A stretch of 64,000 nucleotides of DNA, taken from positions 21,133,449 to 21,197,448 of the forward strand of contig NC_079491.1 in the NCBI RefSeq assembly GCF_020520425.1, written 5' to 3'. Positions 24,201 through 35,392 of this stretch are shown here, in pieces. The position numbers and the translations under genes are program-made. Source of the DNA: Spinacia oleracea. Lineage: Eukaryota; Streptophyta; Magnoliopsida; Caryophyllales; Amaranthaceae. A model generated the notes under the pieces. It saw only the letters and a program-made list of their open reading frames with translations, did not search any database and was not told the DNA's origin. Each line of letters begins with the position of its first letter. The first letter of the stretch is position 1.

Positions 24201-27200
24201 GAAAATCTGTATGGTTTCAAGTGGGTGTTGCCTTTTGAGTTCATTTTTATCACAAACTTCGGTAGAAACTGTGCTTTAAGGTCACAGTATTGGTTGTCTC
24301 ATTTCTCAACCTGACACGCGACTCGAATGGCCCGACCCGAGATCAGATTAGACCAAAATGATCGCTGAAACTTGATTCAAAACCCAAAATAGCCCGAATA
24401 GAATCCGACCCGAAATTAACTTTACCCAAAATGACCCTAACTGCAAACAACCCAAATTTAATTGACCCAGAGTCATTTCGCCGAACTATATATGAAAGCT
24501 TGTTTTTGAATTTGGCTCAATTCTTAAATGAGTCATTCACAATTAAACCTCCAAAATGAACCAAGCTTGAACAAGTTTTAAGCTTGGTCGAAAACTTGAA
24601 AACCCGGTCTCAGGCTCGCAGAAGTTAGATCAGAGGACGGATGATAAATATAACTTTAAAAATCTTTTTCTTTTTTGATGTCAAGAGTCCCCGAGTCTAT
24701 ATTCAAATTTTGGATCCTTTGAAATCATGTCCCAAATCCTTAAATTTCCTGTCTCAGACATCACGACATGGATTGCGATACCTAATTTCTGACAGTCAGT
24801 ACTTGAGTCCAAGACTCCAAACATTGTAGATCCTTACAATTTGTGGTTGTACATTTCCTATGCTAGACTGCTTGCTAACAACTGGTGCAAATTAAATCAA
24901 GTTGTATCCTGAAATGGCAAAAAAAAATGTTTGAAGTCTGCTTTGTTAAAATAAAAATTTGAGAAACAGAGCTAAGAAGCTTTTTACAATACTATTATAC
25001 TTCTAGAAGTTGATGCTCTGTAACCCTGCTACTTAAAAGTTCATAAAATCTCCAGTAGTTTTGGTAATTGAGTATTTGATGCTGAAAGATGTTATGAAAG
25101 ATCTAGAAGACGGTTGTATACAGCCTTACGGGATTGTCCTTTTTATGTCTGTAGGAGAATTATAGGCGTACAGTTTTTTTGAAGGTGCATTCTACGTGTC
25201 AGTAGCTTCAAGTGGTTATAAATGATACTTGAAGAAGTTGATGGATGTTGGTCTTGGTTTCCTATCTTCCCATTATTATATTTTTCCTTTGAAATGCACA
25301 TTAAGGGTGTGGTTCTATCTTTCTATTCGGGGCTGTTTTTATGTTCTCCTTTAGACAAACTTCGGTCTTGCATAGTTAAGATTCAGAAATAATGTTTCTT
25401 CCTGCCAATTTCCATTGTATCTTTACATGTAATTAAGCTTTATGTATCATGATGAACAAATAGTGACTAGAAGACCTCAATCATTGGGATTATTCAAGTG
25501 GTCAACTCAAATATGTACATATTATCTCCTAAAGTTGCTAGTAATCGAACCATTATTTTCTTTCAGGGAGTTCATTGTCGATTTAATGGCAGATCCAGGA
25601 ACACTGATTCCATCTGATGTGGCAGTGACCCATTTTGACTATGCGGATTCTCTTTCTTCTGCTAGTCCTTTGTCTCGGGATATTGAGTTAAATATAGGCA
25701 CCGGTAGCAGTGAGGCAGTGATTGCATATGATGAACCATCAGATTCTGGGGCACTAGAGGAGAAGATCTGCCTCGACCAGCAACGTGTTGGGGTAGATGA
25801 TCCGAGTGACAGACCTGCTGCTAACCTTGTGAGGCCAGAATTGGGAGATGACGAAATGCATCCATCAACAGGGTTCAGCAAAAATCCCAGCGAAGTAAAA
25901 CAATTACCAACAGAGGTGGTTCCATCTAGAATTCAATATCCTTTTATGCATGCAAGATCCCCTTCCTGGACAGAAGGAGTTAGTTCACCAGCTGTGCGGA
26001 AAATGAAGGTGAAGGATGTTTCACAATACATGATTGATGCTGCCAAAGAAAATCCTCAATTAGCTCAGAAACTCCATGATGTGTTGCTTGAAAGTGGTGT
26101 TGTCGCTCCTGCAAACTTGTTTTCTGAAATATATGCAGATCATTCAGATGTATCAATTACTTTCACTAAGCCTCAAGGTGAAGGGAGGCAAGAAAACAAA
26201 TTAAAGCAGGAATCCAGAAAGCCTAACATTCCAGATTATTCTGTTCAACCAAAATTCTTGCCTCCATTGCCTCCCCACGGAGGGCCATCCAGGGAAACTC
26301 CAAGCCCGCAGTTGGAAAATTTAAAGCCTGTACTAGGAGGCTCTGGGACTGACAATGTAGTAGATGTTGGCGAAGGTAGTACAAATCCTCTTGTAATGCA
26401 GCCCGATGTGACTCCCTTAAGATATGGGAAAAATGTTCCCGTTTCAGCAGCAGCTGCCGCAGCTGCTGCTGTTATTGCCTCGTCCATGGTAGTTGCTGTG
26501 GCTAAATCAAGCCCTGATCCGAAATTTGAATTCCCTGCTGCAGCTGCTGCAACTGCTACTGCTGCAGCTGTGGTAGCAACAACTGCTGCTGTTGGTAAGC
26601 AGTATGAACAGATGGAGGCTTCTCCTCACTCACAAGGTGGAGATGCTTGCTTCCTTAGTGAAATGGTTTGCTCAAGGAGTCGGGAAAGAGATGATGCTGG
26701 TCAGGATCCTCGTGGTAGTGGCAAGGAGCGAGACACTTCCCAAGAAAATTCAGAGGAAAGAACATCTGATAGGTCAGCTGGTGGTGATAGTGCAAGCAGT
26801 GCAAGATCTGACATGACACTAGATGATGTGTCAGATTGTGAGATTTTGTGGGAGGAAATCACCGTGGGTGAGCGTATTGGACTTGGTACTGGACGTTGCA
26901 CCTTATTTTGTTTGTTTGTTTTTTTTGTCTTTTCAGAATTCTGTATTTCATCTATATTTTGGTAATTTAATTTATTAGTCGCCTTTTGCGCTGTTAGGAT
27001 CATACGGAGAAGTATACCGTGGAGATTGGCGTGGCACTGTAAGTATTATCTGATGACTTGACATGCTATTGCATCTACATTTGTGGATTTAGGCAGTCAC
27101 ATTACAATATAACATACTTTGTCTCTAGAACTTCATTCTTTTAATTGTTTAAAGTTAAGGTTGACAACATTGTAATGGACAATTTTCTACTCTAGGCTTA

Positions 27201-30200
27201 TAAATAAATCTGTATGGGAAGGGGCATTATGTTGATAAATATTTTATCATTTAAACATGTGATCTCTAGGCAAAAATGGGGTGATCCGGTGTCTTCAAAC
27301 TACAAATTGGATATGGCAATTACAGAAAAGTGGTACCTTTAGTAGTTAAAGTACAGGGGGTTAATTTTTATGGGATAGAGTGCTTTACCTTACTTTTTGT
27401 CAGAGAGAAAAGGGTATGTCATGCATCACATTAACTAAGCTTTTCTAAACAACTCTAGCCTTTCTTCTTTTCTGTTTGAGTGTTGTGGCAGAGAATTAGA
27501 AGAAATCTCTTTTGTTTGGATAGAAAGGGTGTGGTTTTGGTGTAATAGCATCTACTAGTGTTGTAATGTCCTTCTGATAAAGAAAGTTGCAATGTCTTGG
27601 AAGGAAGATTGATGCATATTACTTGATTTCTTGCTGTGGCCTTTTGCCAGTCCCTTAAGTTTTGTTATGTTGTCTCCCTGTTTTCTACTTTTCACTGAAT
27701 GGTGTATTTGGAACTTGTATTATTCCATAATTATGTATGCAATCTTGAGATTTTTTTGCATAATCTACATTTTACAGGAAGTAGCTGTTAAGAGGTTCTT
27801 AGACCAAGATATTTTTGGGGAGTCGCTTGAAGAGTTTAAAAGTGAGGTAGGTGTCTTCTCCGCTTACTTATTCAATGCACTTAGCAGATCATGCCCTGTT
27901 TTTAATAATGACATAGTTCGTCTTGTTCCTGCCAAAATATTTCAACTTTTCAGTTTGGTTACGTACAAGTATTAACTTTATTTTAGATTTTAGTATTATG
28001 TTACTTACTCCTATGTCATTATTGCAGCTTTTCCCATGTCCTTATTTGTTTGTCACTTGTCACATATAGTCTACATGAATAAAAATTGGTTTGATTGTTA
28101 AGAAAGTGCGATACAGTGTCAGAAGATCTAAGATCCAGATGTTAGACTAGAAAATTTATAACTACGATTAGATTGATCATTTTATTCTGCTTCACTTGTA
28201 TCGAAACAACACGACTGTGTTGTAGACACAGAAATGGGTCAGATCTGGGAAGATGAAATTGGGCTTGGTAAGCCTGGTGACTGAACTTACCCTTCATTTC
28301 TTCATTCTGGTTCTGTTTTCTTTCCTCCACAGCTCCACCTTTATCTTTATTTTCATTTTCGATTTGCCGGCATGTCCACCTTTATCTTTTTAGAGAGAGC
28401 GCACCTGCTGGGATTTGTGACATGATGGAAATCTTGAATTCGGATGGTCAAAAGGCTAAGATGAGGGATAGCTGTTATTTTCTTTTACTGGTTAAACGGC
28501 TATAAATGGGTTAACAGTCAAAGAGATGGGACAACTGACCTCTTCATTTCACAAAAATAACCCTGACTGTTGATTTTCTTGGTTCTAATTTTTTCCAGTG
28601 TTCCCCAAATGCTATAAAATATTTCATTTCCTCAATTGAATCTAACATATTGAAATCAATTTCGTCTTCCTTAGGGAACCTATGGAATTTTTTATTTTTC
28701 TGCTGACCCTATATATAGAGTAGAAGTTGAATTGTTATTGAATTTAACCCGTGCTGAATATTTTACTACCCTAGCAAATGTTGGTCGATGATTTGGAACT
28801 TCAGCTTTGAAGCTATTTGGCAAAGTTAGCAGAAGCTTAACTTTTAGCTTTTGAGTAGCTATTTAGTTGTCGGAACAGAAGGCAACTGTCAACTAGTAGC
28901 TAGTAAAGGTTAACCGGTAAAAGTAGCTATTGAGAGTGTAGTGTTCGACAAAAACAACGGTTGGAATCATAAATACATAAAAGCCATGTGTTGTTTAAAA
29001 CTTAACTACAATTTCATCAAACGTTACTCGCTACCTTTGCAACACTAATATATTTAACGTTTGAGAAATGCTAAAATGCTAATATATTAAACGTTTGAGA
29101 AACATTACCCGAACGCTACCTCTACCACTAATTGCTAATTAAACCACTATCTTGTCAAACACTAACTGCTACCTAAAAGCTACTTCTGAACAAGGCCTTC
29201 ATATCCAAATTCTTATTTACACGTTCTTTAAAAGTGAGAATTTTGCTTCATTTGATATTTGTATTGTTTTATACTTTTATTCATACGATGATTTTCTGGA
29301 GCTGTTAAGGGTAATATTGCATGTACATCTGAAAAAAGGGTTTTTACATTATCAGTGGATAATATACACCTTCTGATGACTAGGTTCATATCATGAAAAG
29401 ACTAAGACATCCAAATGTTGTTCTGTTCATGGGAGCTATTACTCGCCCACCGTATCTATCGATTGTTACAGAGTTTCTTCATAGGTAACTTCTTTTTTTA
29501 CTGTGATTTTGTAATTTCAGGGCGGAGTTCTAATGCATAAGAAAATTGTTACCTAATTTTCTCAACTCAACATAAACCGCATTTTGATATGTACCTACAG
29601 GCTTGGGGTTCTCGATCGTTTCACTTCGATATAGTTGGTGATTTGGTACTCCCATAAAGGCGCACTGCGCACAAAACTCTTAGTTTTGAAATTTTATTCA
29701 ATTGCATTCCAAGGTGAAGAGTTTTAATACTTAGAGTTTGGATAAAAATCTTACTTAGTTGTATCCTGATTTAAAACCTGCATTATCATCTTCAACATCT
29801 TCGTGATGAATAACATTTTTGTTCTGGTTACAATTATTTCCCCTTGTACTTCAACATTTGTAGTGGGATAGGCATAGTATTGAGCGTCAGGATGGAGTCA
29901 TGGAGATGGGGAAATGTTTGATGTAATGGAGAGAAAAATGTGAAAAGAAAAATTTAAACCATTGATGTTTGCTTCAAAGAATAACACTTTATTTTGGGAG
30001 GATGGAGTAACTTATAAACAAACTAGTTCTATATTTAGTGACGTAGTAGACTACTTTGGTATAAAATATTTCCTCCTTGCAGGGGTAGTTTGTACAGATT
30101 ACTTCACCGGCCTCACAATCAATTAGACGAAAGGAGGCGTATAAGGATGGCTTTTGATGCTGTAAGTGTCTTCTCTTCCTCCGATATCCTTACAGTTAAT

Positions 30201-33200
30201 CAGCCAGTTTAAGTGACACTCAATGACAATATAATAGTTCCATTACAGGCGAGGGGTATGAATTATCTCCACAATAGTTCACCCGTAATCGTCCATCGCG
30301 ATTTGAAATCCCCGAATCTTCTTGTTGATAAGAATTGGGTTGTAAAGGTTAGGTCGTCCTCTTTTTTGTTTTATTCTCTAATTGGGTTCTTAAGATTAGG
30401 TTTTCTATCATGTTTAATGTGTCAGCATCTTTTTTGTTAGGTCTGTGATTTTGGCCTATCTCGTATTAAACACAGCACATTTCTTTCTTCACGCTCAACT
30501 GCTGGAACAGTAAGTTTCGATTTGGTTATTTTTCATAAAGCTGACAATTTAATCCAACTTACAAATAATTGACTTTCTGCATACTTCACTGATATTGTGT
30601 AGTTGGATGCTTTTGCTTTTGTAATATGAATATTGATCTACTTTCAGTTAGATGAACTTTCCAAAAACAAGTGTTCTTGATAAAGGATCGAATCTTGGTT
30701 GACCTTATGTGTGTAAAAATAAAAAGAAAGGGATGTGGAGCTTAATTGCCTTGCTAAGAAGATAATTTAACAACTGAACTTTTTTTTGAAGGTTCTTACT
30801 TACAAACTTCAAGCTCCCTGGACGCACGAAGAAAATTACATGTTCTTTGTAATATGTAAATAAACATCCTTAATAATTAGGTGAAGCATTGCTCATTTTT
30901 AATATGAAGCAAGTTCCAAATTCCAGCTTAGATCACATAAAGAAACTTGGTAGTAAAACTTGTCTGCCAGAATGTCTCATAGCCAAATGTTTATGTTTGA
31001 ATGCCTTCTTTAGAAACTGATGTGTGTTTCTTGGGAAATATTTTTCACAAGTATGTTTATTGTTTGGATCGTCGTTATTTGCCACTTGCATTTTTTGGGT
31101 TTTATTTAAACTTTACTTGTAAAATTGGTAGCAAGGAGCTGAATGATATATTTGATGCAGGCTGAATGGATGGCTCCAGAAGTGCTTCGAAATGAACCTT
31201 CTGATGAAAAGTATGTCCCTTGTCTTAAGAATTAGTCGAAGAGCTTTAAAATACTGAACATATATATGCTTTGACAGCTTAACATATTGTTTTGAGATTT
31301 TCCACTCTTAAATAAAATGAGAAGGATGAATCGGATTTTAATGTGAATTTTTTTTCACTGATGTGCATCTATTTATTTTGCAAGAAAATATTTTTTAAAT
31401 TTAGAAAAAATAATTTTCTGCTCAAAAAGTAGAATATGCCCGTTCAATTAATTAATTTTTTTTTAATCAAATGATTAGAACAAACAAACACACTTCATAT
31501 GGAACTGGTTACACCTCTGATTCCAAACAAATTAAACGGAACAAGCAGCAATAGCTGCACATACCAAATGAACTAAACATCCTCAATCTAAGCCCCTTGG
31601 AAATATCAGTATTCTCTAACTCCCACCTTGTAGGAAGGGTTGAGATAGCAACATATCATATGGAGCTAGTACAATATTGGAAGGATGCTTAACAGAATCT
31701 CTACATCTACAAATAGATGATATCCCTAAACATACTCCCACAAGCATGTTATTTTTTGTCCTTTTGATATAGACAGCCTTCTTGGGAGTGTGGTACTAAT
31801 TCTGGTAGTTGAGATGTTATTTAGTCCACCGTCTAATATCTTAATCCTTCAGGTGCGATGTATTTAGTTTCGGGGTCATACTTTGGGAGCTTTGCACTCT
31901 CCAGCAGCCATGGGGAGGAATGAATCCTATGCAGGTGGTTGGTGCCGTTGGCTTTCAGCATCGGCGTCTGGACATTCCAGACGATATTGATCCTGCAATT
32001 GCTGATATCATTCGTAAATGTTGGCAAACGTGAGTAATGCAATGCTTTTGTTAATATTCCATTCCTTTCCGTTAAAAAGTGTTTGCTACTTATTCTGGTT
32101 ACCTTCATTCAAAATCGTCAGTTTACCATCTGAATTTGATTATAGTTGATAAGTTGACTAGTCCTCTGTCAATTTCTCAAGTGAATCAGGGTGTTGTATT
32201 ATTTTTGATGAATTTACTAAGTTAATTCCTTTTTATTGAAAACCTATAACTAAATGAAGTATTTACTTTGTTTTTTTCATGTTTAGTGAAAACCTATAAC
32301 TGCCTCAGTAGTCATTATAACTGTTTTATATATGAAAACAAGGGACTTTGAAATTAAGTGATGTTTTGTTTGCATTTGAAGCTTCTAGTCTGAAGAGTTG
32401 AATATGAAGCATGGTGGTAGTATCGATGTCATTGCTGATATATGGGAACTATGCTGGGCCCTGACTAGGAGAGTAGTACAGGAGGTACACTTGAGGAGTT
32501 TAGAGGTAGCACATTTTTTAGTTAGGAGAGAAGTTATCGAAGAGGGTTGATGCCCGTGTCTTGCAATTAGACTTGACGAAAGCTGACCCAACCCGTAAGC
32601 CTGACCCAAACACATCGAAGAGTTGGCATCTGAATACGATTTTGATACCCAAAATCCGAAACATGTATAAAACAGAAACTACGGATTGGATTTTACCAAA
32701 AAACGAACCCTAGTTTGATCTGAGCCCACAGTGAAACCACCCCATCAACCTGTTTTGTTGATATCTAAGAAAGCTTAAACTGTTATATTTTGAGAAATTT
32801 GAGTTCTGAAAACATAAGACAATCTACTTAGTATATTGTTAGTTTCTTTTGTGCTAAAAAAATACAGGGTTATTCTCCCAAAATGAAAAAGGTCTAGTCA
32901 TGTTTGATCTCTCAGAATAAGATTGGAATGTGTTGTCTTTTTTGATTGAATAATCACTGAGAGGTTGAATGTGATTAGTAGAAGCTCTCAAATCAAAGAA
33001 AATAATTGAAAGGTCTAGCTGAAAATTTACTTGCTGTTGTCATTTTGTTATTGTCATATTTATTTTGCAAAATCTTATGTGTTGGTGAATTCAATATCTC
33101 AGAGATCCAAAATTGCGACCATCATTTTCTGAGATCATGGCTGCGTTGAAGCTATTGCAGAAGCCTGTAATAGGTCCACAAAGTCAAAGGCCGAGTTCAT

Positions 33201-33226
33201 CAAGAAGTGGTGATATTGAGAAATAG
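18284..33226 (+). CDS. SIS8: Raf-like MAPKKK of the EDR1/CTR1 group, SIS8-like
   Basis: A Ser/Thr protein kinase of 1058 residues. Exons: 18284-18790, 21800-22237, 23052-23155, 25567-26885, 26998-27038, 27778-27846, 29384-29484, 30083-30161, 30249-30347, 30441-30509, 31161-31210, 31853-32029, 33103-33226; all introns are GT-AG and the phases close. The N-terminus [10 protein letters not shown] and the EDR1 domain (about 125-400, with [20 protein letters not shown] and [19 protein letters not shown]) precede two Ala-rich tracts (about 640-700). The kinase domain spans about 785-1040: GLGSYGEV loop, Lys808 in [12 protein letters not shown] (Asp904), DFG (922-924), APE (947-949). All catalytic residues are present, so it should be active. 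Relatives (Arabidopsis SIS8/RAF5, RAF4, EDR1) act in sugar, stress and defence signalling. An upstream in-frame TTG is not the start; the ATG at 18284 is. The usual DVYSFGV is DVFSFGV here. Orthology to SIS8 rather than RAF4 is unproven. Confidence 0.93.
19280..19490. repeat. GCGCTT-rich degenerate repeat
   Basis: Motifs AAGCGCGC, GCGCTT and AAGCTC recur in both orientations, for example TTTTAAAAAGCGCGCTTTTT near 19280 and three GCGCTTCC/TAGCGCTT units at 19410-19460. The segment is more GC-rich than the surrounding intron and can fold on itself. It may be a degraded mobile element, but clear termini were not found. Confidence 0.5.
20781..21057. mobile_element. Tourist-like (PIF/Harbinger) MITE in intron 1
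   Basis: This 277-bp element begins GAGCAACCCCAACGG and ends CCAATGGAGATGCTC, an imperfect inverted repeat of about 15 bp. It is flanked by TAA on both sides (20778-20780 and 21058-21060). GAGCATCTCCA-type ends and 3-bp TAA target sites are the signature of PIF/Harbinger MITEs. Confidence 0.82.
23413..23480 (+). mobile_element. SINE 3' end (5'-truncated) in intron 3
   Basis: CGACCCCAAATCATTTTGGG followed by ACTAAGGCTTTG and (TTG)n is a common 3' terminus of plant Au-like SINEs, which are tRNA-derived and end in TTG repeats. No matching A/B-box head was identified upstream, so this is a tail fragment. Confidence 0.55.
24310..24620. repeat. CCGACCC-rich degenerate repeat in intron 3
   Basis: Recurring CCGACCCGA, AACCCAAA and ACCCAAAATGAC words form an irregular low-complexity block. 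Similar ACCCAACCC and GGCCCGGC-type words occur near 32575-32740 and 52110-52620, so this appears to be a dispersed sequence type. No coding signal is present. Confidence 0.45.
28800..29190. mobile_element. Possible hAT-like MITE in intron 6
   Basis: The left end GAAGCTATTTGGCAAAGTTAG and the right end TTGTCAAACACTAACTGCTA followed by AAAGCTACTTC are imperfect inverted counterparts. The interior has many TAGCT and GCTACC words. The exact ends and target duplication could not be fixed. The 74-codon frame at 29152-29376 is not recognised. Confidence 0.35.
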
Positions 33227-33587
33227 TAACCATGGTTCTTACTGGTGGAATATATTGTAACGAATAGCATGGTTGCCTAAAGTTTGAGGCTAAGTTTCCT
33301 AGCAATGTAGGAAAAAATGAAAAATTGTACAAATGAGGGTGTATCGCAATCTTGAACTGTATATACCTCAAACTTTAGATGAATATGATTCTTTATACGC
33401 TGTCTTCTCCTATTCCTAGGGTGTCTTCTTGATTATTGTTCTTGTGATTTTATTCTTGCACCCCTCAAAGGTTGTCCAAGTGGATAAACAAGAAAAATTA
33501 GAGAAAAATGCAAGAGGAAAGGACAAAACGCAAAATATAGAGAGAGAAGGAGACGACAGTAGAGAAAGAAAGTGACAAAGTGAAGAT
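33227..33587. other. 3' UTR region of the kinase gene
   Basis: It follows the TAG at 33224-33226. It probably contains the 3' UTR, but no polyadenylation signal is convincing enough to place an end. No gene is present. It lies between the convergent kinase and OEP64 genes. Confidence 0.45.
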
Positions 33588-34518
33588 GGTTAAATTGTTT
33601 ACCATCTTAAAAATCGAAAAATTATTTTTACCATCTAAAAAACTAAAACTTATATTTTAGTTACCAACTAAAAAAATTTAAAACTTTTTTTTTACCATAT
33701 GAAAATGGAAAAATAGACGAAAATGTTATGTGAGGAACAACAATAACAATAATATTTCTGATATGTTATTTTATTCCACGATTTCATGTAATTAACTCTC
33801 TTCCCTTCCTCCGCTTTCCATGAATTTATACCTAGTATTTAAAAAGGAAAACCATAGGCTATTAGAAGTCATGTGGTATCTCATTATTAGAAGCCATGTG
33901 TCATCCCTACTTTCATCCATCATTTTGTTTTGTTGTTTTTTTCAATTTTTCTTTATTGTTTCTATGTTTTACAACTTCTAATGCCTTTTCCACTCCATTT
34001 TCCTTATTCAACTTCAAGTTATTAATAATCTACTATACTAATTAGTCTCTTCCACTCCATCACTTTAACATACAATATTTATTCATCATTATAATTTTTA
34101 TGTTTTTCCAACCTTTAAATTACACCTCTATTTAATTTATATGTTACCAAAAATCACAAGTACTAACTAATTAAAACTTCAAAAGACATCTGAACAACCA
34201 ATATACAACCGCCCGTTCTTTGAACGAGCTCAAAAGCTAGTTCACATAAATTTTCACTACCATTAATTCACAAAATTGACCAAATCAATGGAAATAAAGA
34301 AAGAAGGGTAAAAGAGTTAAAGAAAATCACATAGAGAGTGTAAAAACTTGGAGGGAAATTGTATTAGGTATCAACACAGAGAGGTTTCATCTACTATTTT
34401 CATTTTCAGGTGGTAAAAAATAAGTTATTATTTTTTAGGTGGTAAAATACAAGTTTTAGTTTTTTAGGTGGTAAAAATTAAATTTTTCATTTTTATAAGT
34501 GGTAAAAACAATTTGTCC
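33588..34518. mobile_element. Long-inverted-repeat DNA element, unclassified
   Basis: The first roughly 125 bases (GGTTAAATTGTTTACCATC...) match the reverse complement of the last roughly 125 (GGACAAATTGTTTTTACCAC from 34518). Both arms consist of spaced TTTACCAnnTnnAAAAA units. The 931-bp length and long inverted repeats resemble a foldback or MULE-type element. The 9-bp flanks do not match, so no target duplication supports a class. A Helitron-like insert lies inside at 34029-34240. Confidence 0.55.
34029..34240 (+). mobile_element. Short Helitron-like element
   Basis: It begins TCTACTATACTAATTAGTCT after an A and ends with a stem (CGTTCTTTGAACG) followed by AGCTCAAAAGCTAG before a T. The start, the subterminal hairpin, the CTAG end and the A|T site fit Helitrons. 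At 212 bp it is non-coding. Confidence 0.55.
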
Positions 34519-35392
34519 TAAATTTATTGTACATCGAGATAATTTTTACCTGGTTACCTTTGTACAGTAATTTTGAAAAGATAATTTTATTACCTTTATA
34601 CACACCACACTTAAATAAGAATCCGTGTCCACGCTTTGCGTGAATGATTGTTTATTGGATAAATTGATAGAAACCAAAATTAGTTTTTTTTATTACAGAC
34701 ACGACACATGAGAAGATAATTGAACAACTACCTTAGATTTCACATACATTGATACCCTTGCTATATAAGTAGTCCAATTCTTATTTCACTCTTCCGCTTA
34801 TTCCCATTTTTCAATCCTGTCTCTAAATTTTAATTCTTTAGATTAAGTTGTCTCACAAATTATACTCTCCCCATAATCTTGCTGAAGGTCATGTACACCG
34901 GGTAGTAGGAAGGTACATTATTTACTTTCTGATGTCTGGTTGATTCCTGTTAAAATATAAAAAAAAAAAAAAAAACAACAATAGAAGATAATCTGAATTA
35001 AACCAAAAAGTTAAATCGGGATAAATAATAAGGTCGATTAAATGTGGCCTAAATATCAAATTGATTACAAAATAGCACTGGCATATTAAAGAGAACTGAG
35101 AGGATAATTGAAAAACTTTGGAGAGCAGATACTACAAAGTTGATCATAAAAATGACTTGGGCTGGCAACGCATACAACTTCTGAGAACAAATTATTGGAT
35201 AGAAGATGCCGGTAATATACTTACTCCACTACTCTCATCTCAGGCGAAAACTACTTGTCAGCCTTCCCGGATGGCCTCCAGGACAAAATGCCGTCCAAGT
35301 TACCTCAGCCAAATCAAACCAACCATCGCTCTCTTTACCAAAATGCAGACCCGCAAATATTCTTCAACGCTTTCAAAGTTGAAGCTCAGTCC
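34519..35392. other. Intergenic DNA and probable 3' UTR of the OEP64 gene
   Basis: Nothing coding is supported. A run of about 18 A's sits near 34959-34975. The 137-codon plus-strand frame at 35118-35531 lies opposite the last OEP64 exon and shows no family similarity. The OEP64 transcript must end somewhere here. Confidence 0.5.

Noticed and set aside
26400..26600. Ala-rich tracts in the kinase exon taken as a frameshift or misassembly
   Set aside because: Frame and phase continue correctly on both sides, and Ala-rich linkers are plausible in the variable region between the EDR1 and kinase domains.
32575..32740. Possible coding exon in kinase intron 12
   Set aside because: The CCCAAAC/GACCC words match degenerate dispersed repeats, and the spliced frame closes without it.
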